A stretch of DNA of 64,000 nucleotides from Hyphomicrobiales bacterium. Lineage in GTDB: Bacteria; Pseudomonadota; Alphaproteobacteria; Rhizobiales; Rhizobiaceae. Shown piece by piece: positions 26,539-35,403 of the stretch (positions are counted from its first letter, which is position 1; each line of letters begins with the position of its first letter). The stretch spans positions 124,001-188,000 of the forward strand of contig UEGQ01000001.1 in the NCBI GenBank assembly GCA_900466005.1, read 5' to 3'. The translations under genes were made by a program, and so were the position numbers. The notes under the pieces were generated by a model. That model was not told where the DNA came from, did no database searches, and saw only the letters and a list, made by a program, of their open reading frames with translations.

Positions 26539-28113
26539 ATGATCCGGACACTGTTCTTCGTTCTTGCTGTTCTCATCCTCGGATTCGGCTTTGCCTGGCT
26601 CGCCGACCGACCGGGCTCTCTCTCGATTCTCTGGCAGGGTCAGTTGATCGAGATGAGTCTCACCGTCGCCGCGACGGTCGCCCTCGCGGTCATCGCAGCG
26701 GTTATGCTGATCTGGTGGATCGTCCGCCTGTTGTGGACATCGCCGCACTCAGCGCGCCGATTCTTCCGCGCGCGCAAGCGGGATCGCGGCTATCAGGCGC
26801 TCTCGACCGGCCTGATCGCCGCGGGCGCTGGAAATGCATTGCTCGCCCACAAGATGAGCACGCGAGCACGCGGCCTTTTGCGGGCGGAACAGGAGCCGCT
26901 GATCCTCGTGCTTGAGGCGCAGGCGGCTGTGATCGAAGGCAGGCATGACGAAGCACGCCGTCTTTATCAGCAGATGTCGGAGGACCCCGAAACCAGAGAG
27001 CTCGGCCTGCACGGTCTCTATCGAGAGGCAAGCCGGCTCGGAGCCCACGAGGCGGCGCGACAGTATGCGGAAACTGCCGCCGAACAAGCACCTTATCTCC
27101 CTTGGGCCGCCAAGGCGACGCTCGAATACCGCTGCCAGTCCGGCCAGTGGGAGGACGCGATTCGCCTGCTCGACCAACAGCGCGTGGCCCATGTTCTCGG
27201 TCGGCCGGAGGCTGACCGCCTGAAGGCGGTCCTGCTGACGGCCAGGGCCGAGGAGCAGCTCGAAGGTGATCCTGCCGGCGCCCGCGATAGCGCCGTGCAT
27301 GCCCTGAAACTCGCGAAAGATCTCGTTCCGGCGGCTGTCGTCGCGGCTAAGGCATATTTGCGGGAGGACAATGTGCGGAAGGCGTCGTCGATCCTTGAGC
27401 AAACGTGGAAGGTCGCTCCGCATCCAGACATCGCCAGGACTTACGTCCGGGCCCGGGGCGGGGACAGCGCTGTCGATCGGCTGAAGCGCGCCGAGAGGCT
27501 GGATTCGTTGCGGCCGAACAACGTCGAAGGGCTCCTGATCGTCGCGGAGGCGGCGCTCGACGCCCAGGATTTTGCCAAGGCTCGTGCCAAGGCGGAAGAG
27601 GCGGCACGCATGGACGCCCGCGAGCGGGTCTATCTGCTGCTGGCCGATATCGAGGAAGCGGAAACCGGCGACCAGGGGCGTGTACGCTACTGGATGGCCC
27701 AGGCGCTGCGCGCCCCGCGTGATCCCGTCTGGATTGCCGACGGTCACATTTCGGAGAAATGGCTGCCCCTGTCGCCCGTAACAGGTCGCCTCGATGCCTT
27801 CGAGTGGAAGGTTCCCTTCGACCAGTTGGAAGGTCCGGTCGAGGAGGGCGTCGTCTCCCGAGGGGACGCCGCGATCAATGCGCTTCCGCCGGTCAAGAAC
27901 GCTCAGTCGTCAACGGAGGCAGAGCTACGCGCGACAGTCGAAAAGGCCGAGAAGGCAGACATTTCTGCATCACCCAAGACGCCCGTGGCGCCGGTCCGCA
28001 AGCCGGAGCAAGCCGAAACGGCCACCCCCTTCTTCGGCCATCCGCCGGACGATCCGGGCGTGCGCGAAGGCCGGCGACCGGCCGACGACAAGAACCGTCT
28101 ACGCCTTTTCTGA
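26539..28113 (+). CDS. hemY: HemY-like TPR membrane protein
   Basis: A protein of 524 residues with two N-terminal transmembrane helices (about 3-22 and 38-65, the second ending IWWIVRLLW), the HemY_N pattern. A large periplasmic or cytoplasmic helical region with degenerate tetratricopeptide repeats follows (about 110-420), then a low-complexity tail. Proteins of this type sit beside heme genes, but their part in heme synthesis is unproven. In alphaproteobacteria this gene next to Mic60 is also called Orf52 and is thought to act with it. Start 26539 has GAGGAGC upstream. Confidence 0.85.
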   Translation: MIRTLFFVLAVLILGFGFAWLADRPGSLSILWQGQLIEMSLTVAATVALAVIAAVMLIWWIVRLLWTSPHSARRFFRARKRDRGYQALSTGLIAAGAGNALLAHKMSTRARGLLRAEQEPLILVLEAQAAVIEGRHDEARRLYQQMSEDPETRELGLHGLYREASRLGAHEAARQYAETAAEQAPYLPWAAKATLEYRCQSGQWEDAIRLLDQQRVAHVLGRPEADRLKAVLLTARAEEQLEGDPAGARDSAVHALKLAKDLVPAAVVAAKAYLREDNVRKASSILEQTWKVAPHPDIARTYVRARGGDSAVDRLKRAERLDSLRPNNVEGLLIVAEAALDAQDFAKARAKAEEAARMDARERVYLLLADIEEAETGDQGRVRYWMAQALRAPRDPVWIADGHISEKWLPLSPVTGRLDAFEWKVPFDQLEGPVEEGVVSRGDAAINALPPVKNAQSSTEAELRATVEKAEKADISASPKTPVAPVRKPEQAETATPFFGHPPDDPGVREGRRPADDKNRLRLF

Positions 28114-28123
28114 AGGAAGAGAG

Positions 28124-28600
28124 ATGCTCGAACGCCTCCAGGCCTTTTTCCAGAACCTGACACAGGCTCGCGGAAACGACGCCATATCTCCCGACGACCC
28201 GCGGGTCGCAGTCGCAGCCCTCTGTTTCCAGGTGATGGAAGCGGACGGCATCGTCCACGACAAAGAGCGCAAGAAGCTCGAACAATTGCTGAAGGAGGAG
28301 TACCGGCTGGACGACGAGGAGCTCCAGGCGCTGCTGAGGGCGGGTCAGAGGGCCGAGAGCGAAGCCGTCGACTATTATCGCTTCACGTCTGACATCAAGC
28401 GACACCTCGACGAGGAGCAGCGGCTTCAGCTGCTCGGCATCCTATGGGACATCGTCTATGCCGATGGCAGCCGAAGCGAAATGGAAGATCACGTCGTCTG
28501 GCGCATCGCCGATCTGCTCGGAGTCTCCGACCGTGACCGCGTGAGCCAGCGCCGCGAAGCGGTAATGCGCTCGGCCCAAGGGAGCAAGGATGCTTCATGA
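28124..28600 (+). CDS. TerB-like (tellurite-resistance B/DjlA N-terminal type) protein
   Basis: A 158-residue all-helical protein of the TerB family. The conserved acidic pair pattern appears twice: FQVMEADGIVHDKERKKLEQLL and ILWDIVYADGSRSEMEDHVV. These acidic motifs may bind metal. The function is unknown outside tellurite and phage-resistance operons, and no ter genes lie nearby. AAGGAAGAGAG precedes the ATG. It starts ten bases after the HemY-like stop and overlaps the amidotransferase gene by 11 bases, so it belongs to the hem operon. Confidence 0.85.
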   Translation: MLERLQAFFQNLTQARGNDAISPDDPRVAVAALCFQVMEADGIVHDKERKKLEQLLKEEYRLDDEELQALLRAGQRAESEAVDYYRFTSDIKRHLDEEQRLQLLGILWDIVYADGSRSEMEDHVVWRIADLLGVSDRDRVSQRREAVMRSAQGSKDAS

Positions 28601-29321
28601 TCCCTTGAGATCTCAGCAGAAGGCACCAGTCCTGCTCGTACTCCATCAGGAGCGCTCGAGCCCCGGAAGGGTCGGCCAGATGCTGTTGGAGAAGGGTTAC
28701 CCGCTCGACATTCGCAGGCCGCCGCTCGGCGACCCGCTTCCCGAGACGCTGGCCGGGCACTCCGGCGCGGTCATCTTCGGCGGCCCGATGAGTGCGAACG
28801 ACCCCGATCAGTTCATCCGCGACGAAATCGAGTGGATCAGCGTTCCGCTCAAGGAGAAGAAGCCGTTTCTCGGCATTTGCCTCGGTGCGCAGATGATGGT
28901 CCGCAATCTGGGCGGAAAGGTTTCCGCCGACCGGAACAGTCTGGTCGAGATCGGCTGGTATCCGATCCGTCCGACCGAGCGTGGCCGCCTGCTCATGCAT
29001 TGGCCGCAAATGGTCTATCACTTCCATCGGGAGGGTTTCGACTTGCCGCATGGATGCGAACTGCTCGCCGAAGGCGACGTCTACCGCAATCAGGCAATCC
29101 GTTACGGCGAGAACGCCTGGGGCCTACAGTTTCACGCCGAACTCACCCGCGCCATGATGCAGCGTTGGGTCGTCCACGGAGCTCATCGCTTCATCATGCC
29201 GAACGCGCAGCCGGGCCGCGACCATCTCGAAGGCCGGATGATCTTCGATGCGCCCCTCAGGACCTGGCTTTCGGAGTTCCTCGATCTCGTCTTCGAGCGA
29301 AAGGCTCACTGCGTGTCCTGA
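28590..29321 (+). CDS. Class I glutamine amidotransferase-like protein
   Basis: A 243-residue stand-alone class I GATase domain of the GMP-synthase/YfeJ type. The nucleophile elbow is PFLGICLGAQMM (Cys97), the oxyanion region is AVIFGGPMSAND, and the catalytic histidine and glutamate are in WGLQFHAELT. Such proteins hydrolyse glutamine or gamma-glutamyl amides; the acceptor is unknown. The start lies within the last 11 bases of the TerB-like gene. The 3' end overlaps the convergent MFS gene by 16 bases. Confidence 0.85.
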   Translation: MLHDPLRSQQKAPVLLVLHQERSSPGRVGQMLLEKGYPLDIRRPPLGDPLPETLAGHSGAVIFGGPMSANDPDQFIRDEIEWISVPLKEKKPFLGICLGAQMMVRNLGGKVSADRNSLVEIGWYPIRPTERGRLLMHWPQMVYHFHREGFDLPHGCELLAEGDVYRNQAIRYGENAWGLQFHAELTRAMMQRWVVHGAHRFIMPNAQPGRDHLEGRMIFDAPLRTWLSEFLDLVFERKAHCVS

Positions 29322-30553
29322 CGCATGGGCGCGTCGAGGCTATCGATGCGCCGCAGTTGCGGAAAGCCGGCAGCCCACAGGATGGCGACCGCAAGCGTTC
29401 CCATGCCTCCGATCACGACCGCGGGTACCGCTCCGACCAGCGAGGCCATCGTGCCGGCGCGAAACTCGCCGAGCTCGTTGGAGGCGCCGACGAAGACCAT
29501 GTTGACAGCGTTCACCCGGCCACGCACGTCATCCGGCGTCCAGAGCGCGATAAGCGTCTCACGAACGTAGACCGACGCCATATCGGCCGCACCCATCAGC
29601 ATGAGCGCCACAATGGAGATCCAGGCTGTATCCGAGAAGCCGAAGATGATCGTGCCAGCACCGAACAATGCGACGCCGGCGAACATGAACAAGCCGGCAT
29701 TGTGGCGAACCGGGAAGCCGGCGAGAACGATCGCGACGAGAATAGCGCCGATACCGGGAGCCGCGCGCAACAGCCCTAGCCCCCAGGGACCGAGCACGAG
29801 GATGTCACGCGCGAAGATCGGCATGAGGGCGACGGCCCCTCCGAGCAGTACCGCGAAGAGATCGAGGGATATCGCGCCGAGAACGACCTTCTCGCTCCAG
29901 ATGAAGCGGAATCCCGCAAGCACGGTGCTCCAGGTCACAGCCTTGTTGGAGATCCTCTGCGCCGGCCGCTTGACCAGAAAAATGAGAAGCGCTGCGATCG
30001 AGAAAAATGTCAACGCAACCGAGTAGGCGACGACGGGACTCACCCCATACAAGAGGCCGCCCGCGACCGGACCGACGATCGAGGCGGTCTGCCAGGACGT
30101 AGAGTTCCACGCGACGGCGTTCGGCAGATCCTCCTCGGGGACGAGATTGGGGGCAAGCGATTGCGTCGCCGGCGCATTGAACGCTCGCTCGATCCCGAAG
30201 ATGACGAGGATCGAAAACACGAGAACCGGTGAAAACGCGTCGGCGAGCGTGAGCGCGAGAAAGGACGCGCCGCAAAGAGCGCTGACGATCATGCAGGTCG
30301 CGACGATCGCTCGCCGGTTGTAGCGGTCCGCGACCGAACCGGTCACGAGGATGAGGAGCAACGCCGGCAGAAACTGAAAGAGGCCGATCAGCCCGAGATA
30401 GAAGGCACTTTTCGTCTCGTCATACATCTGCCAGCCGACGGAGACGCTGAGGATCTGCGTGGCGAAGGCCGCGAGGAACCGCGAGAGGAAGAAGCGGAGG
30501 TAGGAGGCATGCCTGAAGGCTGCGAAACGGTCGCCGGACAGATGTGCAGACAT
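29306..30553 (-). CDS. MFS transporter, enterobactin-exporter-like (MFS_3 type)
   Basis: A 12-helix major facilitator protein of 415 residues. The loop after helix 2 has the family motif GSVADRYNRRAIV. The N-terminus FRHASYLRFFLSRFLAAFATQ is typical of the MFS_3/EntS-like group, and APATQSLAPNLVPEEDLPNAVAW is also conserved in that group. The substrate is unknown, possibly a siderophore or drug. I chose ATG 30553 (MSAHLSGDRF); a longer frame to 30643 lacks support. Confidence 0.85.
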   Translation of the reverse strand: MSAHLSGDRFAAFRHASYLRFFLSRFLAAFATQILSVSVGWQMYDETKSAFYLGLIGLFQFLPALLLILVTGSVADRYNRRAIVATCMIVSALCGASFLALTLADAFSPVLVFSILVIFGIERAFNAPATQSLAPNLVPEEDLPNAVAWNSTSWQTASIVGPVAGGLLYGVSPVVAYSVALTFFSIAALLIFLVKRPAQRISNKAVTWSTVLAGFRFIWSEKVVLGAISLDLFAVLLGGAVALMPIFARDILVLGPWGLGLLRAAPGIGAILVAIVLAGFPVRHNAGLFMFAGVALFGAGTIIFGFSDTAWISIVALMLMGAADMASVYVRETLIALWTPDDVRGRVNAVNMVFVGASNELGEFRAGTMASLVGAVPAVVIGGMGTLAVAILWAAGFPQLRRIDSLDAPMRQDTQ

Positions 30554-30699
30554 GGTCGGAAAGCAATCCTCTCGGAAGGTGGGACTCGGCCGAAATCCGA
30601 GGGGACCATTAAGCATGATTCCCCCTGTGCCCGCCTGCAGCACTTGCCCGATAAGCTGCCAATGTCTACATGTCTGTCAACCTTGAAATGGAGACGATT

Positions 30700-30990
30700 A
30701 TGCTGGCGTTGTTTCAAACGATCGATTTGGCTCTCAGCCTTTACACCTGGGTCCTGATCGGGAGTGCCATTTTCTCCTGGCTCTACGCGTTCAACGTCAT
30801 CAACGCGAGCAACCGCTTCGTCAATTCGCTCGGAACTTTCCTTTACAACGTCACCGAGCCGGCGCTCCGACCGATCCGCCGGGTGCTGCCGGATCTCGGG
30901 GGCATCGACATTTCCCCGATCATCGTCCTGCTGATCATCTTCTTCGTCCGGTCTCTGATGTGGACAAGCATCTATCCGATCTTCGCTTGA
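30700..30990 (+). CDS. YggT family membrane protein
   Basis: A small integral membrane protein of 96 residues with two hydrophobic regions. The conserved YggT pattern is visible: an N-terminal helix with [15 protein letters not shown], then [28 protein letters not shown], then a second helix. Relatives function in osmotic shock or potassium uptake in E. coli and in plastid complex assembly. ATG 30700 has GGAG six bases upstream and gives the usual length; ATG 30670 would add ten residues. It overlaps the DUF167 gene by 31 bases, as is common for yggT-yggU. Confidence 0.9.
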   Translation: MLALFQTIDLALSLYTWVLIGSAIFSWLYAFNVINASNRFVNSLGTFLYNVTEPALRPIRRVLPDLGGIDISPIIVLLIIFFVRSLMWTSIYPIFA

Positions 30991-31301
30991 AGCCGCCATA
31001 CAGCATCCACGGCGATCACTTGCGACTGTCCGTGAGGCTGACGCCGAGTGCCGGGCGTGACCATGTGGACGGCATCGAGGTCAACGCCAACGGCGAAGCG
31101 CATCTGAAGGCGAAGGTGACAGCCGTTCCTGAGAAGGGAAAGGCCAACAAAGCCCTCATCGCGCTCCTCTCGAAGGCAATCGGTGTGCCGAAATCCTCGA
31201 TATCGGTGATATCCGGCGACACCGCCAGACAAAAAATCCTCCGGATCGACGGAGATCCGGAGGACGTGGCAAAAAAGGTCGAGGCGCTTCTGGCGCGTTG
31301 A
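30960..31301 (+). CDS. DUF167 (YggU) family protein
   Basis: A small cytoplasmic protein (113 residues) of the DUF167/YggU family. The pattern [35 protein letters not shown] and [14 protein letters not shown] is diagnostic. Function is unknown. The start is GTG 30960 inside yggT, but TTG 30987 is possible. An exact 11-base inverted repeat inside its 3' part works as the terminator of ppa on the other strand. Its stop lies seven bases from the ppa stop. Confidence 0.85.
   Translation: MDKHLSDLRLKPPYSIHGDHLRLSVRLTPSAGRDHVDGIEVNANGEAHLKAKVTAVPEKGKANKALIALLSKAIGVPKSSISVISGDTARQKILRIDGDPEDVAKKVEALLAR
31231..31264 (-). terminator. Rho-independent terminator of ppa, inside the DUF167 gene
   Basis: On the minus strand TCCTCCGGATC, a six-base loop and GATCCGGAGGA form an 11-pair perfect stem followed by TTTTTTGTC. 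It lies 44 bases beyond the ppa stop, within the coding sequence of the convergent DUF167 gene. Confidence 0.75.
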
Positions 31302-31307
31302 AGCGCC

Positions 31308-31841
31308 TTACTTGGAAGCCTTGGCGCGCTGCACGGCTTCGAGGATGAGCTGCTTGGCGACGCTGACGTCCTGCCAGCCGCCGATCTTCACCCACTTGCC
31401 CGGCTCCAGATCCTTGTAGTGCTCGAAGAAGTGCTCGATCTGCTTCAGCGTAATTTCCGGCAGATCGGTGTAGTTCTCGATCTTGTCGTAACGCTGCGTC
31501 AGCTTGTGGGACGGCACCGCGATGATCTTCTCATCCTTGCCGGAATTGTCTTCCATGATCATCACGCCGATCGGACGGACATTGATCACGCAGCCAGGCA
31601 GCAGCGGGCGGGTATTGCAGATCAGGACGTCGATCGGGTCGCCGTCGTCCGACAGGGTATGCGGCACGAAGCCGTAGTTACCCGGGTAGGTCATGGGGGT
31701 ATAGAGGAAGCGGTCAACGATGAGCGCGCCGGCGTCCTTGTCCATTTCATACTTGATCGGATGACCGCCGACCGGAACTTCGACGATGACGTTGATGTCG
31801 TCGGGCGGGTTCTTGCCAACGGCAATTGCATCGATGCGCAT
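31308..31841 (-). CDS. ppa: Inorganic pyrophosphatase
   Basis: Family I soluble pyrophosphatase (177 residues) hydrolyses pyrophosphate from biosynthesis. The signature is [14 protein letters not shown] with metal-binding aspartates. Other conserved parts are [35 protein letters not shown] and [18 protein letters not shown] prefer ATG 31841 ([10 protein letters not shown]), which gives the usual length, over ATG 31853. It is divergent from the exported-protein gene at 32033. Confidence 0.96.
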   Translation of the reverse strand: MRIDAIAVGKNPPDDINVIVEVPVGGHPIKYEMDKDAGALIVDRFLYTPMTYPGNYGFVPHTLSDDGDPIDVLICNTRPLLPGCVINVRPIGVMIMEDNSGKDEKIIAVPSHKLTQRYDKIENYTDLPEITLKQIEHFFEHYKDLEPGKWVKIGGWQDVSVAKQLILEAVQRAKASK

Positions 31842-32032
31842 GTCTAACCCCATGGGTATGTTGAAATCCCGGCTGTCCTAATGGGAATCATTGCGCAATG
31901 CAACACGGCTTTGGGAGAAGGGCGCATCCGTCGGAAGGAGACGTGGTGCGGCACGCGCCGCAGTTTTTTTGCATCAGTGCCTCGCTGCATGCACCGCCCG
32001 GCTGCTATAACGCCAAAAACGGGGGATGCACG

Positions 32033-32653
32033 ATGAAACCACCTATTTCTAGATTTCTGGCGGCGCTGCTGATGTGGCCGGTGATCACGCACGCGGCATG
32101 GGCCAACGACAGCACCTACACGGACCTCGATCTCGACAAGTGTCGCACGGTCGCCGAGGACGAGATGGGCGTGAGCCTGCTGTGCCGCGGGTTCGGCGAA
32201 TACGACGTGCACTTCGCCGAGAGCGATCTCCGCCAAAGCATCCTCTACGGTCCGCTCGACAAGGCGCTGGAAAACGAGGTGTTCGAATCCTTCGGGGCCT
32301 TCAACCACGTGGGAAGCAAGATCGAATGGAGGCTCGACACCTCACGCAAGCCAGTGGCGACAATCCTGCGCTGGTTCATCGAGAACGTCGACGACAAGGC
32401 GGGTATGCCGACGAAGGAGAGCACTGGACAGGTTCTCGTCATTTCACGCGTCGCCCAGCCGGAGGACGGGCTCGGCTGCGTCGTCGGCTATGTGGATGCG
32501 CTGTCCAATCCTGAGGCCAACGAACTCGCCCGCCGAGTGGCCGACGAACAGGGGCCAGGATTTGCCTGTGGCAGAGACAGAAGCGCGTGGTTCGGGCGAC
32601 GCGGCGAAAAGAGCGGTGAACCAACGCACGTGTGGCCGGAGACTGCGCGGTAG
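32033..32653 (+). CDS. Exported hypothetical protein
   Basis: A 206-residue protein with a signal peptide (MKPPISRFLAALLMWPVIT, cleavage probably after HAAWA). The mature part has cysteines in DKCRTV, LLCRGF, LGCVVG and FACGRD, consistent with a periplasmic protein stabilised by disulfides. I do not recognise a domain. GGGGGATGCACG precedes the ATG. It ends 19 bases before the convergent GNAT gene. The gene is conserved-looking in codon use and probably real. Confidence 0.6.
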   Translation: MKPPISRFLAALLMWPVITHAAWANDSTYTDLDLDKCRTVAEDEMGVSLLCRGFGEYDVHFAESDLRQSILYGPLDKALENEVFESFGAFNHVGSKIEWRLDTSRKPVATILRWFIENVDDKAGMPTKESTGQVLVISRVAQPEDGLGCVVGYVDALSNPEANELARRVADEQGPGFACGRDRSAWFGRRGEKSGEPTHVWPETAR

Positions 32654-32672
32654 GCTGCGGCGACCAGCAAAT

Positions 32673-33179
32673 CTAGTGCCAGATGAAACCCAGCTTCTTC
32701 AGCTGCACGTCGCCGAAATCCTCCATGCCCTCGACGGCGTCTACGCCTCCGTTCGAGCGGAAGAACTGCGAGGCGTGGGCGCTCTCCTCAAGGCACCAGA
32801 CGACGAGACCGGAGCAGCCGAGCGATTTCAGGAGACGACGCGCTTCACCGAAAAGCAGATAGCCGAGGCCGATCCCCTGGTATTCCGGCCGGATATAGAT
32901 CTCGTAGATCTCGCCTTCCTGCGGCAGCGCACGGGAACGGTTCAGGCCGACCGTCGCATATCCTGCGATCGTGCCTGCAACATCAACGACGAGAATCGTC
33001 GCAGGACCTCGGGTAGCCTTCCGCCACCAACTCTCCCCTCGCCGTTCGATCATCTTTGTCAGCGCGTGGTGCGGAATGAGACCGGCATAGGCGTGCTGCC
33101 ACGAGAGGCGATGCGCCTCCGCGATGGCTGCAGCGTCCTGCGGTTCCGCAGGCCGAACATCAATCGACAACGTCTTCAT
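32673..33179 (-). CDS. GNAT family N-acetyltransferase
   Basis: A 168-residue acetyltransferase. The acetyl-CoA-binding core is EIYEIYIRPEYQGIGLGYLLFGEA, with the Q/R-x-x-G-x-G/A type motif. TILVVDVAGTIAGYATVGL forms the beta strands before it. The substrate is unknown. ATG 33179 gives the standard start; a frame to 33266 adds a basic extension without homology. The 200 bases upstream contain a CtrA-like sequence and the typA terminator. Confidence 0.85.
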   Translation of the reverse strand: MKTLSIDVRPAEPQDAAAIAEAHRLSWQHAYAGLIPHHALTKMIERRGESWWRKATRGPATILVVDVAGTIAGYATVGLNRSRALPQEGEIYEIYIRPEYQGIGLGYLLFGEARRLLKSLGCSGLVVWCLEESAHASQFFRSNGGVDAVEGMEDFGDVQLKKLGFIWH

Positions 33180-33324
33180 AACGCCACTCTCGTCCCGTCG
33201 GGGCCATTTCGCCATTCGCCCTCTGCGCGAACGGGACATTGCCCACAGACTTTTCATCCGGACCATAGGCGAAATTTTAACGCTTTTTTAAACGGTCCGA
33301 CAAGACCGGAGGATTCGTAACCAC

Positions 33325-33356
33325 AAATAAAAACCCCGGTTTCTCGAACCGGGGTT
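33325..33356 (-). terminator. Rho-independent terminator of typA
   Basis: On the minus strand AACCCCGGTT, loop CGAGA and AACCGGGGTT form a ten-pair stem followed by TTTATTTG (with T's from the stem running on). It starts 25 bases after the typA stop. Confidence 0.85.
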
Positions 33357-33381
33357 AATGATTTATATTAGCATTATCTCA

Positions 33382-35214
33382 TTAAGCCTGAGCGGCGCGG
33401 GCCTTGTCGAACCGCTTGCGGTCGTTGGCGTCAAGATACATCTTACGCAGGCGGATCGACTTCGGGGTGACTTCCATCAGTTCGTCGTCCTGGATCCAGG
33501 ACAACGCGCGGTCGAGCGTCATACGGATCGGCGGGGTCAGCTTGACCGCTTCGTCCTTGCCGGCGGCGCGGATGTTGGTGAGCTGCTTGCCCTTCAGAAC
33601 GTTGACTTCGAGGTCGTTGTCGCGAGTGTGGATACCGATGATCATGCCCGCATAGACCTTCTCGCCCGGCTCGATCATCATCGGACCGCGGTCCTCGAGA
33701 TTGAACATGGCATAGGCGACAGCCTCACCGGCGCCGTTCGACAGCAGCACACCGTTGGTGCGACCAGTGATCGGGCCCTTGTAGGGCTGATAGTCGTGGA
33801 ACAGGCGATTCATGATGGCCGTGCCGCGGGTATCGGTCAGCAGTTCCGACTGGTAGCCGATGAGGCCGCGGGTCGGCGCAAAGAACACCAGACGGACGCG
33901 ATTGCCACCGGAAGGCCGAAGCTCGGCCATTTCGGCCTTACGCTCGGACATCTTCTGCACGACGATACCGGAATGCTCCTCGTCCACGTCGATGACGACT
34001 TCCTCGATTGGCTCCATGAGCTGACCGGTCGTCTCGTCATTGTGCATGACGACGCGCGGACGCGAAACGGCAAGCTCGAAGCCTTCGCGGCGCATGGTCT
34101 CGATCAGCACGGCCAGCTGCAATTCGCCACGGCCGGACACGAAGAAGGAGTCCTTGCCTTCGGCTTCTTCGATCTTCAGCGCGACGTTGCCTTCAGCTTC
34201 CTTGAACAGGCGGTCGCGGATGACGCGGCTGGTGACCTTGTCGCCTTCGGTGCCGGCCAGCGGGCTATCGTTGACGAGGAAGGACATGGTAACCGTCGGC
34301 GGGTCGATCGGCTGAGCGGTGAGCGGTTCGGTCACGGACGGATCGCAAAACGTGTCGGCAACCGTGCCCTTGGAAAGGCCGGCAATCGCGACGATGTCAC
34401 CCGCATGGGCTTCGTCGATGGCGGTGCGCTCGATGCCGCGGAAGGCGAGAATCTTGGAAATGCGGCCGTTTTCGATCAGCTTACCGTCCTGGCCGATAAC
34501 CTTGACGGCCTGGTTGGGCTTGATCGAACCCGAATGGACACGACCGGTGATGATACGGCCGAGGAAGGGGTTGGCCTCGAGGATCGTGCCGATCATGCGG
34601 AACGCGCCGTCCTCATCGCCGACGCTCGGCTCCGGAACATGCTCAAGCACGAGGTCGAGCAGCGGTGCAAGGCCCTGGTCCTTCGGACCTTCCGGATTGA
34701 CGTTCATCCAGCCGTCGCGACCCGAACCGTAGAGGATCGGGAAGTCGAGCTGTTCGTCGGTTGCGTCGAGATTGGCGAACAGGTCGAAAACTTCGTTGAT
34801 GACTTCTTCGTGGCGGCCGTCCGGACGGTCGATCTTGTTGATCGCGACGATCGGACGAAGACCGACCTTCAGCGCCTTGCCGACAACGAACTTGGTCTGT
34901 GGCATCGGGCCTTCCGAAGCATCGACCAGGACGATCGCGCCGTCCACCATAGACAGGATGCGCTCGACTTCGCCGCCGAAGTCGGCGTGGCCGGGGGTGT
35001 CGACGATATTGATGCGCGTGTTCTTCCATTCGACCGACGTCGCCTTGGCGAGAATGGTGATGCCGCGTTCCTTTTCCAGATCGTTCGAGTCCATCACGCG
35101 TTCTGCAACGCGCTGGTTTTCGCGGAACGAACCGGACTGCTTCAGGAGCTCGTCCACAAGGGTCGTCTTCCCATGGTCGACGTGCGCAATGATGGCGATA
35201 TTGCGAAGTTTCAT
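33382..35214 (-). CDS. typA: Translational GTPase TypA/BipA
   Basis: A ribosome-associated GTPase of about 610 residues. G1 is IAHVDHGKTTL at the N-terminus, G3 is VDTPGHADFGGEVER and G4 is NKIDRPD. EF-Tu-like beta-barrel, EF-G-like and TypA-specific C-terminal domains follow (GRGELQLAVLIETMRREGFEL). TypA affects stress and cold growth; in S. meliloti it is known to be needed for stress tolerance and for symbiosis with some hosts. ATG 35214 gives MKLRNIAIIAHV, as in the family. Confidence 0.97.
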   Translation of the reverse strand: MKLRNIAIIAHVDHGKTTLVDELLKQSGSFRENQRVAERVMDSNDLEKERGITILAKATSVEWKNTRINIVDTPGHADFGGEVERILSMVDGAIVLVDASEGPMPQTKFVVGKALKVGLRPIVAINKIDRPDGRHEEVINEVFDLFANLDATDEQLDFPILYGSGRDGWMNVNPEGPKDQGLAPLLDLVLEHVPEPSVGDEDGAFRMIGTILEANPFLGRIITGRVHSGSIKPNQAVKVIGQDGKLIENGRISKILAFRGIERTAIDEAHAGDIVAIAGLSKGTVADTFCDPSVTEPLTAQPIDPPTVTMSFLVNDSPLAGTEGDKVTSRVIRDRLFKEAEGNVALKIEEAEGKDSFFVSGRGELQLAVLIETMRREGFELAVSRPRVVMHNDETTGQLMEPIEEVVIDVDEEHSGIVVQKMSERKAEMAELRPSGGNRVRLVFFAPTRGLIGYQSELLTDTRGTAIMNRLFHDYQPYKGPITGRTNGVLLSNGAGEAVAYAMFNLEDRGPMMIEPGEKVYAGMIIGIHTRDNDLEVNVLKGKQLTNIRAAGKDEAVKLTPPIRMTLDRALSWIQDDELMEVTPKSIRLRKMYLDANDRKRFDKARAAQA

Positions 35215-35301
35215 ATTAGGTATCTCTGAGGCTGGGCGCGAAACGGAGGGGCGCCTTGTTTGTTTGGCGCGCTCATACCGTGTTTTTTGCGTTTGCGAAA
35301 G

Positions 35302-35334
35302 AAAAAAAGGCAAAAGCCCCGGCCACAGCCTTTT
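35302..35334 (-). terminator. Probable terminator of phoD
   Basis: On the minus strand AAAAGGC and GCCTTTT enclose a 16-base GC-rich loop, and the right arm continues into a run of seven T's. It lies 70 bases beyond the phoD stop. Confidence 0.5.
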
Positions 35335-35368
35335 CCGAGGACCTCTGCCGCCGGTACACATTTTCGGG

Positions 35369-35396
35369 AGGCAGGGCCGGAAAGCCGACCCTGCCT
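35369..35396 (-). terminator. Hairpin after phoD
   Basis: AGGCAGGG and CCCTGCCT form an eight-pair stem starting eight bases after the phoD stop. No T-run follows directly. With the downstream hairpin at 35302-35334 it may form a tandem termination region. Confidence 0.4.
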
Positions 35397-35403
35397 CGAA
35401 GTC

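Noticed and set aside
33358..35229. Very long plus-strand open frame (about 620 codons) opposite typA
   Set aside because: It mirrors the codon pattern of typA in a GC-rich genome, has no recognisable domain, and its 'protein' is rich in charged residues typical of antisense frames.
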